NCBI GenBank assembly: GCA_963785075.1
Contig: CAWATW010000007.1
Location: forward strand, 478,360 to 542,359
Direction: 5' to 3'
Length of the DNA stretch: 64,000 nt
Source: JAOUGY01 sp963785075
GTDB lineage: Bacteria > Actinomycetota > Acidimicrobiia > Spongiisociales > ZC4RG35
Shown here piece after piece: positions 17,887-27,059 of the stretch; position 1 is the stretch's first letter, and every line of letters starts with the position of its first letter. Under the pieces are notes generated by a model. The model saw nothing but the letters and a program-made list of their open reading frames with translations. It was not told where the DNA came from and ran no database searches. The translations under genes were made by a program, and so were the position numbers.

Positions 17887-19283
17887 TGGAGCCGGTGACC
17901 TTCGTCGAGCGTGCGGGTCGCGCCATCGGGACCCATTCGGCCGTTGCCAACCGCACCGGTGCGAGGCAGATGGTCAACCTGCGAAACGGCGCCGAAGAGG
18001 CGTATCCCGCCCTCGACGCGATGCGCGACCGCGCCCGCAGCATCCGGTTGCACACGCTCGCCCACCTCGACACGTACCTTGGCCGGTTCGCCGACGCGTT
18101 CGAGGCCAATGGCGGGCACGTCCATTTCGCCTCCGATGCGAGCGAGGCCGTCGAGATCATTGCAGCGGTCGTCGCCGAGCACGACGCACGGAAGGTCATC
18201 AAGTCGAAATCGATGGTCACCGAGGAGATCCACCTCAATGACGCGCTCGAGGCCAACGGCTGCGAGGTCGTCGAGACCGATCTCGGCGAGTTCATCATCC
18301 AACTCGCCGGTGATGCCCCGTCGCACATCATCGCCCCGGCGATACACATGACCGCCGCCGACATCGGGAAGCTGTTCTCCGAGCGGCTCGGCGTGGACTA
18401 CACCGACGACGCGACGACGCTCAACTCGGTCGCCCGGCAGCACCTCAGGAAGGTCTTCCTAACCGCCGACTTGGGGATCTCCGGGGTGAACTTCGGGGTT
18501 GCGGAGACGGGTTCGATCTGCACGGTCACCAACGAGGGGAACGGCCGGCTCACCACGACGGCTCCCAAGGTCCACATCGGGGTGATGGGAATGGAACGAG
18601 TGGTCCCGACCCTGGCCGACATGGTGCAGATGGTCGAGGTACTGGCCAGGTCCGGAACCGGTCAGAGACTGAGCGTCTACACGAACGTCCTCACGGGGCC
18701 GCGTCGCCCGGGTGACCCCGATGGGCCGGACGAGATGCACGTAGTGATCCTCGACAACGGCAGGAGTCGTGCCCTGGCGGGGGACACGGCAGAGATCCTC
18801 GGGTGCATCCGGTGCGGGGCGTGTCTCAACGCATGTCCGGTGTACCGCGCCGTCGGAGGGCATGCGTACGGCGGTGTGTACCCAGGTCCGATCGGGTCGG
18901 TGCTCCATCCCGCGCTCGACGGGGTGGGTCCGTGGTCCGAGTTGCCGTACGCCTCGACGCTGTGCGGAGCGTGCAAGGAGGTGTGCCCCATCCGGATCGA
19001 CATACCGCGGATGCTGCTCGAGTTGCGTGCCGTCGCAGCCGCGGAGGGTCAAGGCTTCGCCTGGTTGAAGCCGGGCATGCGGGCCTATGCGGCGGCCGCC
19101 ACCCGTCCGCCGGTCTGGAGAGGTGTGATGTCTTTCGGTGGACTGGTGTCGCGCACCGCCGGGCGGAGCGGACATCTCGAACGCCTCCCGTTCCATGCCG
19201 GTGGATGGACCCGTCACCGTTCGCTGCGTGCGCCTGCGAGGCAGTCCTTCCGGTCCTGGTGGAAGGAACACCGTGGATCGTGA
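17886..19283 (+). CDS. lutB: L-lactate utilisation iron-sulfur protein B
   Basis: A 465-residue protein and the central electron-transfer subunit of LutABC. The N-terminal LUD domain (about 60-300) includes KSKSMVTEEI and the AETGSICTVTNEGNG segment. Two [4Fe-4S] motifs follow: C307, C310, C313, C317 (CIRCGACLNACPVY), and C360, C363, C367 (CGACKEVCP) with its last ligand contributed separately. The start ATG overlaps the lutA stop by one base, and the 3' end overlaps lutC by 11 bases, so the three are translationally coupled. Confidence 0.9.
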   Translation: MEPVTFVERAGRAIGTHSAVANRTGARQMVNLRNGAEEAYPALDAMRDRARSIRLHTLAHLDTYLGRFADAFEANGGHVHFASDASEAVEIIAAVVAEHDARKVIKSKSMVTEEIHLNDALEANGCEVVETDLGEFIIQLAGDAPSHIIAPAIHMTAADIGKLFSERLGVDYTDDATTLNSVARQHLRKVFLTADLGISGVNFGVAETGSICTVTNEGNGRLTTTAPKVHIGVMGMERVVPTLADMVQMVEVLARSGTGQRLSVYTNVLTGPRRPGDPDGPDEMHVVILDNGRSRALAGDTAEILGCIRCGACLNACPVYRAVGGHAYGGVYPGPIGSVLHPALDGVGPWSELPYASTLCGACKEVCPIRIDIPRMLLELRAVAAAEGQGFAWLKPGMRAYAAAATRPPVWRGVMSFGGLVSRTAGRSGHLERLPFHAGGWTRHRSLRAPARQSFRSWWKEHRGS

Positions 19284-19923
19284 CGTCTTTCTCGCACGGG
19301 TGAGACACGCAGCCGGGAGAGCCACGCTGCCCGAAGTCCCGCTCGACGATCCGGGTCTTCTGGTCCCGGACCTCGCAGAGGTCGACCTCGTGGAGCAGTT
19401 CGTGAGCTCGGTCTCGATGGTCGCCGGTCAGGTTCACTCTGGCGATCCGCTGCATCTGGTGTCGAGGATCGCTCGCGACGCCGGTGCCACGACGTTCATG
19501 GCCTGGGATGGCGCCGAGCTGCCCGTCCCGGGCGTCGCCGAGACCCTCCGGGATGCCGGTCTCACGGAGGTCGATCCCCTGGTCAGGACCGAGGTGCGGC
19601 TCGAGCATCAGATGGGATATCTCGACCTCGACCTCGGTGTCACGGGGGCGATGGGAGGATTCGCCGAGAGCGGATCGATCGTGGTTGCCTCGGGGCCGGG
19701 CCGTCCGCGCATGGCGTCGTTGATTCCGGACGTCCACATCGCATTCCTCCGTCGCACCGACATCCACAGGAGCCTCGCTCACTGGGCGGCCGAACACGGT
19801 GAAGTCCTGTCGGCGCACACCAACGTGGTCTTCATAACAGGCCCGTCCAGGACCGGCGACATCGAGATGAATCTCAACATCGGGGTCCACGGACCGAAGG
19901 AGGTCCACGTCGTACTCGTGTGA
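19273..19923 (+). CDS. lutC: L-lactate utilisation protein C (LUD domain)
   Basis: A 216-residue LUD-domain protein, the third subunit of the lactate-oxidising complex. The conserved core GVTGAMGGFAESGSIVVASG is intact, as is IPDVHIAFLR and the C-terminal GVHGPKEVHVVLV. GTG 19273 (VDRDVFLARV) is chosen because it sits in the lutB terminus with an 11-base overlap and begins family-like sequence; earlier in-frame codons are antisense-like. It is the last gene of the lut unit and is followed by a heptamer-repeat region. Confidence 0.85.
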   Translation: MDRDVFLARVRHAAGRATLPEVPLDDPGLLVPDLAEVDLVEQFVSSVSMVAGQVHSGDPLHLVSRIARDAGATTFMAWDGAELPVPGVAETLRDAGLTEVDPLVRTEVRLEHQMGYLDLDLGVTGAMGGFAESGSIVVASGPGRPRMASLIPDVHIAFLRRTDIHRSLAHWAAEHGEVLSAHTNVVFITGPSRTGDIEMNLNIGVHGPKEVHVVLV

Positions 19924-20120
19924 GAAGGGCCCCAGACCCGGGTCGCCCGGCGGGGGCCGCAAGCCGACCGACCGCAGCAGACAGCCTGCTGGCCCAAGGC
20001 CGTCCTGCGTCTTGCGTCGTGCGCAACGTGCGGCGGTAGTCCGGGCCGTCCGGCGTCCGTTCCCATGGAGTGCGCCACGTCGCCCACGTCATTCGCGTAC
20101 ACGATCCGCGGAGCGGATGT

Positions 20121-20170
20121 CGGCCGGCCAGAAGCCGTCGGCCGTCTGCCGTTGGCCGCTCTCGGTAGGC
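20121..20170. repeat. Intergenic heptamer array, GCCGTC-type words
   Basis: Within the 287-base gap between convergent lutC and the FAH-family gene, the words GGCCAGA, AGCCGTC, GGCCGTC, TGCCGTT and GGCCGCT follow each other in steps of 7. The rest of the gap shows nothing recognisable. Confidence 0.65.
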
Positions 20171-20210
20171 ACTCGGCCACCCGTTGCCGCACGGGTTGGG
20201 GGGCTCGCCG

Positions 20211-21032
20211 TCAGGCGATCGGGTTGCGGATCGTTCCGACCTTTTCGACGGTGCCCTCGAGCATCTGACCGGCATGCAGGAATTCCGGCGGGGTCCGAGA
20301 CTGTCCGACCCCTTCCGGGGTTCCGGTGAGCAGGATGTCGCCGGGGAGCAGCGTCAGCCCTCGACTGAGCTCGGCCAGCAGTCGGGCTATCGGGAAGATC
20401 ATGGTCGACGTGTTGGATGATTGCTTCGTGACACCGTCCACCGAAGACGAGATGTCCAGATTCTGGGGGTCGCCGACCTCCTCGGCGTCGACGAGCCACG
20501 GTCCGGTGGGACAGGTGCCATCGAGGCTCTTGCCTCTGAACCATTGACCGCCGTGCCCATGCTGCACGTCACGAGCGGTCACGTCTTGGGCGACCATGTA
20601 GCCGGCGACCACATCGAGCGCCACAGCCTCATCGAGGTCCACACATTCCCGTCCGATGACGGCGGCCAGTTCGACCTCCCAGTCGAGGCGTTCGGTGAGA
20701 CCGGCGTGCGAAGGAATCGCGTCGAACGGTCCGATGACCGACCGAGTCGCCTTGGTGAAGAAGTTCGGAAGGTCCGGGAGGGGGCGTTGCCCATGGACCA
20801 CTTCGCCTTCCTCGAAGTGGGGCAGATAGTTCCAGCCGACGCAATAGACGTTGCGGATGGGAACCACCGGCGCCAGCAGCTCCACCGAGTCGAGGGCGAC
20901 CGGTGCGCCGTCGTCGGCGGCGCCCTCCACGATGGCCGTGAGTGGCGAAGATGCCTTGACGGGAATCACACTGTCATCGGCGACACGTCCCGTATGCTCG
21001 GTGCCGTCGTGTCGAAACCGTACCCATTTCAT
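20211..21032 (-). CDS. Fumarylacetoacetate hydrolase (FAH) family enzyme
   Basis: A 273-residue FAH-fold protein. The metal ligands appear as the two glutamates in DWEVELAAVIG and the aspartate in VAQDVTARDVQ. YCVGWNYLPHFEE and the C-terminal LLPGDILLTGTPEGVG are classic family landmarks. Members hydrolyse or decarboxylate beta-keto acids (fumarylpyruvate, oxaloacetate, 2-keto-4-pentenoate and others); the substrate here cannot be told. It is divergent from the TrxR/FNR-fusion gene, 71 bases apart. Confidence 0.8.
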   Translation of the reverse strand: MKWVRFRHDGTEHTGRVADDSVIPVKASSPLTAIVEGAADDGAPVALDSVELLAPVVPIRNVYCVGWNYLPHFEEGEVVHGQRPLPDLPNFFTKATRSVIGPFDAIPSHAGLTERLDWEVELAAVIGRECVDLDEAVALDVVAGYMVAQDVTARDVQHGHGGQWFRGKSLDGTCPTGPWLVDAEEVGDPQNLDISSSVDGVTKQSSNTSTMIFPIARLLAELSRGLTLLPGDILLTGTPEGVGQSRTPPEFLHAGQMLEGTVEKVGTIRNPIA

Positions 21033-21103
21033 GTTCGAGTCCGTGGTCGGGGCCGGTCACTCTACCGGCCGCATGTCGACGGCGATCTGAGCCGGAGGCT
21101 GGT

Positions 21104-22807
21104 GTGAACCAATCGACGTACGACCTCGTCGTCGTGGGCGCCGGTCCAACCGGTCTGTCGATCGCCTCCCATGCCCAGCGCCGTGGCCTCGAGCAGGTAC
21201 TCGTGCTGGAACCCGGTCAGCGGGCGATCCCGCACGAGGCGGTCGGGCGCTATCGGCTGTCCGTTCGGTACCAGTTCGCCGTCGAACGGATCAAGACGCT
21301 TCCCGAGTACGTCGTGATCGAGTCGGAGACGGAGAGCCTCCGGGCGCGTCTCGTGGTTGTGGTGTCGTCGAGTGCCGGCGCCCAGCCTCCTTTCGATTGT
21401 CCGGAATCGCTGACCGGTCGCATCCATCTCTCCGCCGGGGGCTTCGACCCGACCGACCGGGACGTGTTGGTCGTCGGTCAGGGCGACGACGTGGTGGCGG
21501 CGGCCGTGGAACTGCTGGACGGTGGTGCTCGAGTCGTCGCCTCGCTGGTCAGCCCCCACGAAACCCTGTCGAGGGTGGCGCGTGAGACGCTCGCCGAGTT
21601 GGAGCACACGCGGCGGATAACCGTGTTGTGGCATTCCGCGCCCGATTCGATCGAGGACATCGACGGATACCCGATGGCGTTCTTCACGGACCGGCGGACG
21701 CCCGACCTCCAGTTCGATCACGTCGTTGCCCTCTATCAGGGAGAGGAGAGGGTCGCGGGACACGATGGGCGGCTCATCACCGTGGACGCCGCCGCCCCTG
21801 ACACCGATCCTCTCGGCGCCTTCAACGCCTGGGAGACGATCAGTGAGATGTGGGCGGAGGAGCTGCCGGCCAGAAAGCCGGGTTGGGCGCCGCCGATCAT
21901 CACGCTCGAAGCCGAGCAGCTGCGACTCGATCACTACAACGCCACGATCACCCACTTCGATTTCAGCCACGAGGACCTGTGGGTCATCAGGGTGCGGCCC
22001 GACCAACGTGACACGGCCCATCGTCCGGGGCAATACGCCACCCTTGGCCTGGGCTACTGGGAGACGAGGGTGGACGACGCCGACGAGAGGCTCACCGACG
22101 GGCAGCGCTCGAAGCTCATCCGTCGTTCGTATTCGATCAGTTCCAGGGTGTTCGACGAGCGGGGATACCTCCTCGATCCGGGTGAAGAACGTGAGATCGA
22201 GTTCTACATCGTCCATGTCCGCCCCGACGGCGACCGCATCCCGGCGCTGACCCCGCGGCTCGCCGCCAAGCGCTCGGGTGATCGGATCTACCTCGGTCCC
22301 AAGATCGCGGGTCGCTACACCCTCGACCCGGTGACGGACCCCGAATGCGACGTGGTCTTCCTCGCCACCGGAACCGGCGAGGCGCCCCACAATGCGATGA
22401 TCGGCCAGCTCTTCCGAATGGGGCATCGCGGCAAGATCGTGTCGCTCGTCACCGTTCGGAAGCTGCGGGATCTCGGGTACATGGAGCAACATCGCCGGCT
22501 CGAGCGATATCACCCGAACTACAGCTACGTCCCGCTTCCCACCCGTGAGCCCGACGTGCCCAAGCGCTACATCCAGGATCTCCTGCGCACCGACGAGTTG
22601 GCTTCGATGCTCGATCACGGGCTCGACCCGGCGCGGACTCACGTTTTCCTCTGCGGCAATCCGGCGATGATCGGTCTCCCCAGCTGGGAGGGACACACCC
22701 CGGTGTTCCCCGAGACCGAGGGTGTGATCGAACTGCTGCACCGACGCGGCTTCACCCCCGACCATCGCCGCGACATCGGGAACATCCACTACGAGGAATA
22801 CTGGTAG
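21104..22807 (+). CDS. Fusion of a TrxR-like flavoprotein and ferredoxin-NADP+ reductase
   Basis: A 567-residue two-part enzyme. Residues 1-240 are a pyridine-nucleotide-disulfide-oxidoreductase-like module with VVGAGPTG (10-17) for FAD and VLVVGQGDDVVAAA (121-134) as a second Rossmann motif; the CxxC of thioredoxin reductase is absent. Residues 275-567 are an Fpr-type ferredoxin-NADP+ reductase: RRSYSIS (340-346, FAD), FLATGTGEAP (419-428), FLCGNPAMIG (515-524) and the terminal HYEEYW. It could connect NADPH with ferredoxin or another carrier. The start is 71 bases from the divergent FAH gene. The fusion itself is rare in my experience. Confidence 0.75.
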   Translation: MNQSTYDLVVVGAGPTGLSIASHAQRRGLEQVLVLEPGQRAIPHEAVGRYRLSVRYQFAVERIKTLPEYVVIESETESLRARLVVVVSSSAGAQPPFDCPESLTGRIHLSAGGFDPTDRDVLVVGQGDDVVAAAVELLDGGARVVASLVSPHETLSRVARETLAELEHTRRITVLWHSAPDSIEDIDGYPMAFFTDRRTPDLQFDHVVALYQGEERVAGHDGRLITVDAAAPDTDPLGAFNAWETISEMWAEELPARKPGWAPPIITLEAEQLRLDHYNATITHFDFSHEDLWVIRVRPDQRDTAHRPGQYATLGLGYWETRVDDADERLTDGQRSKLIRRSYSISSRVFDERGYLLDPGEEREIEFYIVHVRPDGDRIPALTPRLAAKRSGDRIYLGPKIAGRYTLDPVTDPECDVVFLATGTGEAPHNAMIGQLFRMGHRGKIVSLVTVRKLRDLGYMEQHRRLERYHPNYSYVPLPTREPDVPKRYIQDLLRTDELASMLDHGLDPARTHVFLCGNPAMIGLPSWEGHTPVFPETEGVIELLHRRGFTPDHRRDIGNIHYEEYW

Positions 22808-22810
22808 GCG

Positions 22811-22868
22811 AACGTATTACGTACTGCGTATTACGCAATACGTATGGCTGTTGGCTGTTGGCTGTGTG
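22811..22868. repeat. Intergenic heptamer array, ACGTNNN followed by GCTGTTG words
   Basis: Directly after the fusion gene's stop, ACGTATT, ACGTACT, GCGTATT, ACGCAAT and ACGTATG run in steps of 7, then pass straight into GCTGTTG-type heptamers. The two word families abut without a spacer, as they also do near 59.7 and 60.7 kb. Confidence 0.8.
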
Positions 22869-22921
22869 TCCAAGGCCGCGCCGGCTCGCGCTCGGTGGGT
22901 GAGGGGCGGGTCCTGGCGGCG

Positions 22922-23722
22922 TCAGCCGCCGGCCCTCGGGATCAGCGCCAGCTGACGGCTCTGGGCCACCAGGCGGCCCGTCTCATCCCACACCTCGCCA
23001 TCCTCTTCCAGCATGCCGCCTGTGATGAAGCGGGTGCTGAAACGGCACCGCAGCCATCCGGGAACCGGGATCCCGCGAATGTGCGCCGTGAGCTCGACAG
23101 TCGGTGTCCACGCCACCGGTAGGTTCGCCTTGAAGATCGTCGGCGGGAAGCAGTCGACCGCCAGCATGAGGAAGAACACGTCGAGCGGCTCGCCGGGGAG
23201 CGGCCGAAGCCATCCCCGGAAGAGCGGCGTCGTGTCGGCGGTTCCTCCCGAGATGCCGGCGTCCTCGGGATGCAGCCGCAGTTCGATCTTGTCCATGATC
23301 GAGGGTGGAAAGCCGGCTGGGCTCGGGAGCACTCTCACGCACTCATCCGGCGGTGGAAGGTGCGGAGGAGCGGCGTCCACTCTCACCGGGCCTTCGAGCT
23401 TCGACAGATCCGAGAACGTCCCCAGCGACGTGAGCAGTGTGCGATCGCCGCTGCGGACGTCTGCCCGCACGGTGGCGAACGTGCGCCCCCGTTTCAGCAC
23501 CTCCGGGTGCAGGTCGACCGGGCCGACCGTGCCCGGCGCCAGGAAGTGGCTGGTCATCGAAACAGGGTGAGGGCGCTCCGCCGCGGAAGCCATCGCTCGC
23601 GCGGCGATGGTCATGAGGTACCCGCCGTTGGCGTTGCCCACGACGTCCCATCCTTCGGCGATGTGACCTCGGAAGCTCGTCTGGTCGGTGGCGGTGACTG
23701 CGCTGTCGGCTTCGAAGCTCAT
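22922..23722 (-). CDS. Acyl-CoA thioesterase-like (double hotdog) protein
   Basis: A 266-residue protein resembling TesB/4HBT_3-type thioesterases, with two hotdog folds. NGGYLMTIAARAMASAA in the N-terminal half matches the 'GGY..A...RA' helix, followed by SMTSHFLAPGTVGPVDLHPEVLKRGRTFATVRADV. The C-terminal half has VELTAHIRGIPVPGWLRC and EEDGEVWDETGRLVAQSRQLAL, the usual closing strands. It probably hydrolyses acyl-CoA esters; chain length is unknown. It is divergent from dusB, 83 bases apart. Confidence 0.7.
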   Translation of the reverse strand: MSFEADSAVTATDQTSFRGHIAEGWDVVGNANGGYLMTIAARAMASAAERPHPVSMTSHFLAPGTVGPVDLHPEVLKRGRTFATVRADVRSGDRTLLTSLGTFSDLSKLEGPVRVDAAPPHLPPPDECVRVLPSPAGFPPSIMDKIELRLHPEDAGISGGTADTTPLFRGWLRPLPGEPLDVFFLMLAVDCFPPTIFKANLPVAWTPTVELTAHIRGIPVPGWLRCRFSTRFITGGMLEEDGEVWDETGRLVAQSRQLALIPRAGG

Positions 23723-23805
23723 CGAACGGCTCCATTCGTTCTGTGTGCTGGGTAGGGAATTCCGGCTGCGGCTTGCGAACCGGGCCCTGGTACGTTGTCG
23801 GATCC

Positions 23806-24924
23806 ATGTCGTTGCGGATCGGAAGCCTCGAGGTTGCGTCGCCGGTGGTGCTCGCCCCCATGGCGGGCGTGACGAACGCGCCGTTCCGGCGACTCTGCCG
23901 CCGGCACGGCGGAGAGAACGGAAGCCTATATGTGTGCGAGATGATCGGCGCCCGCAGCCTCGTGGCAGGCGACGAGAAGACCCGGATGCTCGCTCGCTTC
24001 CCCGAGGACGAATCGCCCCGGTCGATCCAGCTGTATGGCACGGATGCCGGAGCCGTCGGTGAGGCTGTGGCGTACATGGTCGGCGCCGAGGGCGCCGACC
24101 ATGTGGATCTCAACTTCGGATGCCCGGTACCCAAGGTCACCCGCAACGGAGGTGGCGCGGTGTTGCCTTGGCGGCGGCAACGGCTGCGAGCCATCGTCAG
24201 GGAAGCGGTGGCGAACGCCGGCGATGTGCCGATCACGATCAAGATCCGGAAGGGCATCGACGAGGACCATCTCACATACATCGATGCGGGTCGCATCGCA
24301 GAAGAGGAGGGGGTGGCCGCCGTCGCCCTGCACGCCAGGACCGCCGAAGACCTCTACTCCGGTCGAGCCGAGTGGAGTGCGATCCGGACACTGAAGGAAG
24401 CCGTGAGCGGGATCCCGGTCCTCGGGAATGGTGACATCTGGGAGGCCGCCGACGCGATGGCGATGATGGAAAAGACCGGGTGTGACGGTGTCGTCGTCGG
24501 CCGAGGGTGTCTCGGGCGGCCGTGGCTGTTCGGTGATCTGTCGGCGACGTTCGGCGGCACGCCGACCAACACGATTCCGACCCTCGGGTTCGTGTCCGAC
24601 GTCATGGTGGAACATGCCCGATTGCTGGTCGACTGGTTCGGCGAGTTCGTTGGGATGAGAAGCTTCCGCAAGCACACGGGGTGGTATCTCAAGGGTTACC
24701 CGGCCGGGCCCGAGGTCCGCTCCGGGCTCGCCTCGGCCGAGAGCCTGGCCCAGATCGGCGACCTCGTCGGCAAGCTGGATCGGGATGCCCTTCCACACGA
24801 GGGGTCCACCCGGATGACGAGAGGGCACAGCCGCGGTCCGCGGCCGGTCAAACTTCCACACGGCTACCTCCAGGGTGCATGGGACCGCGACGTGATCGAC
24901 GAAGTGGCCGTTTCCGGGGGCTGA
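23806..24924 (+). CDS. dusB: tRNA-dihydrouridine synthase
   Basis: A 372-residue FMN-dependent enzyme that reduces specific uridines in tRNA. LAPMAGVTNAPFRRLCRRHG at the start is the Dus FMN-binding signature; the catalytic cysteine is C106 in LNFGCPVPKV, and ITIKIRKG, VALHARTAEDLYSG and VVVGRGCLGRPWLF are all present. A longer in-frame start exists, but ATG 23806 (MSLRIGSL) begins the conserved part. Its stop abuts the end of the convergent TetR gene with no gap. Confidence 0.9.
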   Translation: MSLRIGSLEVASPVVLAPMAGVTNAPFRRLCRRHGGENGSLYVCEMIGARSLVAGDEKTRMLARFPEDESPRSIQLYGTDAGAVGEAVAYMVGAEGADHVDLNFGCPVPKVTRNGGGAVLPWRRQRLRAIVREAVANAGDVPITIKIRKGIDEDHLTYIDAGRIAEEEGVAAVALHARTAEDLYSGRAEWSAIRTLKEAVSGIPVLGNGDIWEAADAMAMMEKTGCDGVVVGRGCLGRPWLFGDLSATFGGTPTNTIPTLGFVSDVMVEHARLLVDWFGEFVGMRSFRKHTGWYLKGYPAGPEVRSGLASAESLAQIGDLVGKLDRDALPHEGSTRMTRGHSRGPRPVKLPHGYLQGAWDRDVIDEVAVSGG

Positions 24925-25509
24925 TCAGGGACGCAGACCCCTCACGATCAGTTGCGCCAGCTCCGTCGCCACGTGGTGTGTCGGCTCGATTCCGTCGGAC
25001 CTGGTGATCCAGGCTCGCAGTGGCATGAACGCCGCCAGGAACAACACCAGGTGCCCCACGAGTACCGGGTCTTCGCACCGGTAGTCCCCTCGCTCGACCC
25101 CTCGCCGGATCGCATCGGCGATCCGATGGGCGTGGCGTCGTTCCCCTTCTGCCAGTTGGTCGCGATGCGACACGTCGACGTTCGCGGTCTCCCGATAGAG
25201 GATCTGGACGTCCCTCGCACGGTCCCAGGAAGCCATCAGGGCGCCGGCGATCACGTCTCGCAGATCGTCGGTGTCGGATGCGGCCAGCGTTTCCGCAAAC
25301 GGTGACGTCATCTGGCGATAGACCAACGACAAGACGTCGTCCTTCGACGAGATGTACTCGTACAGCCCACCCATGCTGAGACCGGCCGCCGCCGCGATCT
25401 CCCGGATCGAGGTCCCGTGGAACCCCTTCTCCTGGAACAGCGGAAGTGCTCCACCGGCGATTTCGGCCTCCCGCCTCCGCACGCGGTCGTTGGGTTGTTC
25501 CTCCAGCAC
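24925..25509 (-). CDS. TetR-family transcriptional regulator
   Basis: A 194-residue TetR regulator. The helix-turn-helix is intact: ALPLFQEKGFHGTSIREIAA followed by AAGLSMGGLYEYISSKDDVL. The C-terminal ligand domain is unlike any I can name. GTG 25509 (19 codons inside the longest frame) is chosen: it follows a GAGGGAG Shine-Dalgarno-like sequence, and starting further upstream would place the strong palindrome at 25541-25560 inside the coding region. With this start the palindrome lies 31 bases upstream, where an autoregulatory operator would be expected. The regulon is unknown. Confidence 0.75.
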   Translation of the reverse strand: MLEEQPNDRVRRREAEIAGGALPLFQEKGFHGTSIREIAAAAGLSMGGLYEYISSKDDVLSLVYRQMTSPFAETLAASDTDDLRDVIAGALMASWDRARDVQILYRETANVDVSHRDQLAEGERRHAHRIADAIRRGVERGDYRCEDPVLVGHLVLFLAAFMPLRAWITRSDGIEPTHHVATELAQLIVRGLRP

Positions 25510-25540
25510 GGCTCCCTCGTCGGGCGCCCATGCTACGCCC

Positions 25541-25560
25541 GACCGAGCGATTGCTCGGTC
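25541..25560. promoter_or_regulatory. Probable TetR operator
   Basis: A perfect palindrome with 8-base arms, GACCGAGC and GCTCGGTC, and a 4-base centre (GATT). Arms of this composition are typical of TetR-family operators in actinobacteria. It lies upstream of the proposed TetR start and is likely bound by that repressor. Confidence 0.55.
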
Positions 25561-25563
25561 CAC

Positions 25564-26159
25564 ATCATGCGCCGTCCGAGGCGCGGGCGGCCAGTGCAGT
25601 GCGTCGAAAGTCGACGGGCTTCATCGTGGATCGATCGACCACCATGGGAAGGATCTCGCGGCCCGGCTCGGTGTCCACGGCTTTGCCCGGCGGTGCCTCC
25701 TGTCGCGCGACCTGGATCGACGATCTGCGGGTCTCGATCATCGTGGGAGTCATCGGGTCGCACGCCTGTGTGATCTACGCCCTCCCATCAGCGACCCGCG
25801 CAGCACGATGCGCTACGACTCGGTCTGCCGATCCCTCGACCGACACGTGCATACATGGTTGACGCATTGGGCCGGCGCGTCGCTCTCAGGTAGGCCTTGG
25901 GACAGTACACCGCGCTGTATCGCCGCCCCACTGCCCAGGAGTACCCTGAGGCCCCCGTGCAGCTCGCCTCCGGCGCCACGGTCGACAGCGACTCCCGCGA
26001 GATGACATGCGTGGGCTGACCGAGTTCAGCCGGTATCGAACCACCGGGGGTAGGACGATGGAAAAGAAGGCCGCCCACGGATCCGGCCGGCGAGCAAGGT
26101 TTGGTAGGTTTCCAGGCCCGCCGTGTTCGCTTCGAACAGGCTTGTGAAGGGCACGATCA
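25564..26159. other. Intergenic region without a clear gene
   Basis: A roughly 600-base gap between the TetR gene and the divergent ABC exporter operon. A minus-strand frame of 62 codons (25565-25753) ends against the TetR operator but has no family match or Shine-Dalgarno sequence, so it is not called. The ABC operon promoter must lie near the right end. An AAGGG stretch near 26147 precedes the ATG at 26160. No tRNA, repeat or terminator is evident. Confidence 0.5.
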
Positions 26160-27059
26160 ATGACTTCCATCCTCACGATCGAGAGTCTCCGCAAGGCCTA
26201 TGGCTCGTTCGAAGCCGTAAGGGACGTTTCCTTCGAGGTGGAGGAGGGGGAGATCTTCGGGATCCTCGGCCCGAATGGCGCCGGTAAGACCACCACCGTC
26301 GAGTGCGTTCAGGGTCTCCGCCCCCGCGATGGGGGCCGTGTCTCGGTCCTCGGCCTGGATCCGAGGACGAATCTCGCCGATATCCAGAGCCGGATCGGTT
26401 CCCAACTCCAGGAGTCAGCCCTTCCGGATCGGATCAAGGTGTGGGAGGCGATCGACCTGTTCGGGTCGCTGAGCCGCGAGGGGCCCACAGCAGACGAGCT
26501 GCTGACAGACTGGGGCCTGACCGACAAGAGGAACGCCCGTTTCGGCAGCCTCTCCGGCGGTCAGCAGCAGCGTCTCTTCGTCGCCTTGGCCCTGGTCAAC
26601 AATCCCACCTTGGTGTTCCTCGACGAGATGACCACCGGCCTGGACCCGGCCTCTCGCCGCATCGCATGGGATCTGATACGACGGATCCGCGAGCGTGGGA
26701 CCACAGTGGTGCTCGTCACCCACTTCATGGACGAGGCAGAGACCCTGTGCGACCGTCTCGTTGTCATCGACGAAGGGCAGGTCAAGGCCGAGGGCTCGCC
26801 CCAGCAGTTGATCGACGAGTACGGCGGCGGGGTCCGTGTCCGGTTCACAGCCGACAACGCCGGCTTGCCCTGGCTCTCGGATGTGGAAGGTGTCGTGGAG
26901 GTCGCCCACGATCGGGGGCGGTATGAGGTCCTGGGAGAAGGGCCTCTCCTGGCACATGTCGCGGCTGCGTTGGTCTCCCATGGTGTGGCTCCGATCGACT
27001 TGCGCGTCGAGCGTGCGAGTCTCGAAGACGTCTTCCTCTCGTTGACAGCGGAGGCCTGA
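26160..27059 (+). CDS. ABC exporter ATP-binding protein
   Basis: A 299-residue ATPase of the DrrA/CcmA type. GILGPNGAGKTTTVECVQGL is Walker A, SLSGGQQQRLFVALALV the signature, LVFLDEMTTGLDP Walker B (with M where P is usual), and VTHFMDEAETLCD carries the switch histidine. The C-terminal 75 residues form the extension typical of DrrA-like proteins. It forms an exporter with the permease encoded immediately downstream (one-base overlap). Antibiotic, lipid or toxin export are all possible. Confidence 0.85.
   Translation: MTSILTIESLRKAYGSFEAVRDVSFEVEEGEIFGILGPNGAGKTTTVECVQGLRPRDGGRVSVLGLDPRTNLADIQSRIGSQLQESALPDRIKVWEAIDLFGSLSREGPTADELLTDWGLTDKRNARFGSLSGGQQQRLFVALALVNNPTLVFLDEMTTGLDPASRRIAWDLIRRIRERGTTVVLVTHFMDEAETLCDRLVVIDEGQVKAEGSPQQLIDEYGGGVRVRFTADNAGLPWLSDVEGVVEVAHDRGRYEVLGEGPLLAHVAAALVSHGVAPIDLRVERASLEDVFLSLTAEA

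Noticed and set aside
25565..25753. Minus-strand open frame of 62 codons next to the TetR operator
   Set aside because: No Shine-Dalgarno sequence, no recognisable family, arginine-rich composition typical of chance frames.
26030..26062. T-arm-like GGTTCGATACC on the minus strand
   Set aside because: The best stem gives an 8-base loop, and no acceptor, D or anticodon arm can be built; not a tRNA.
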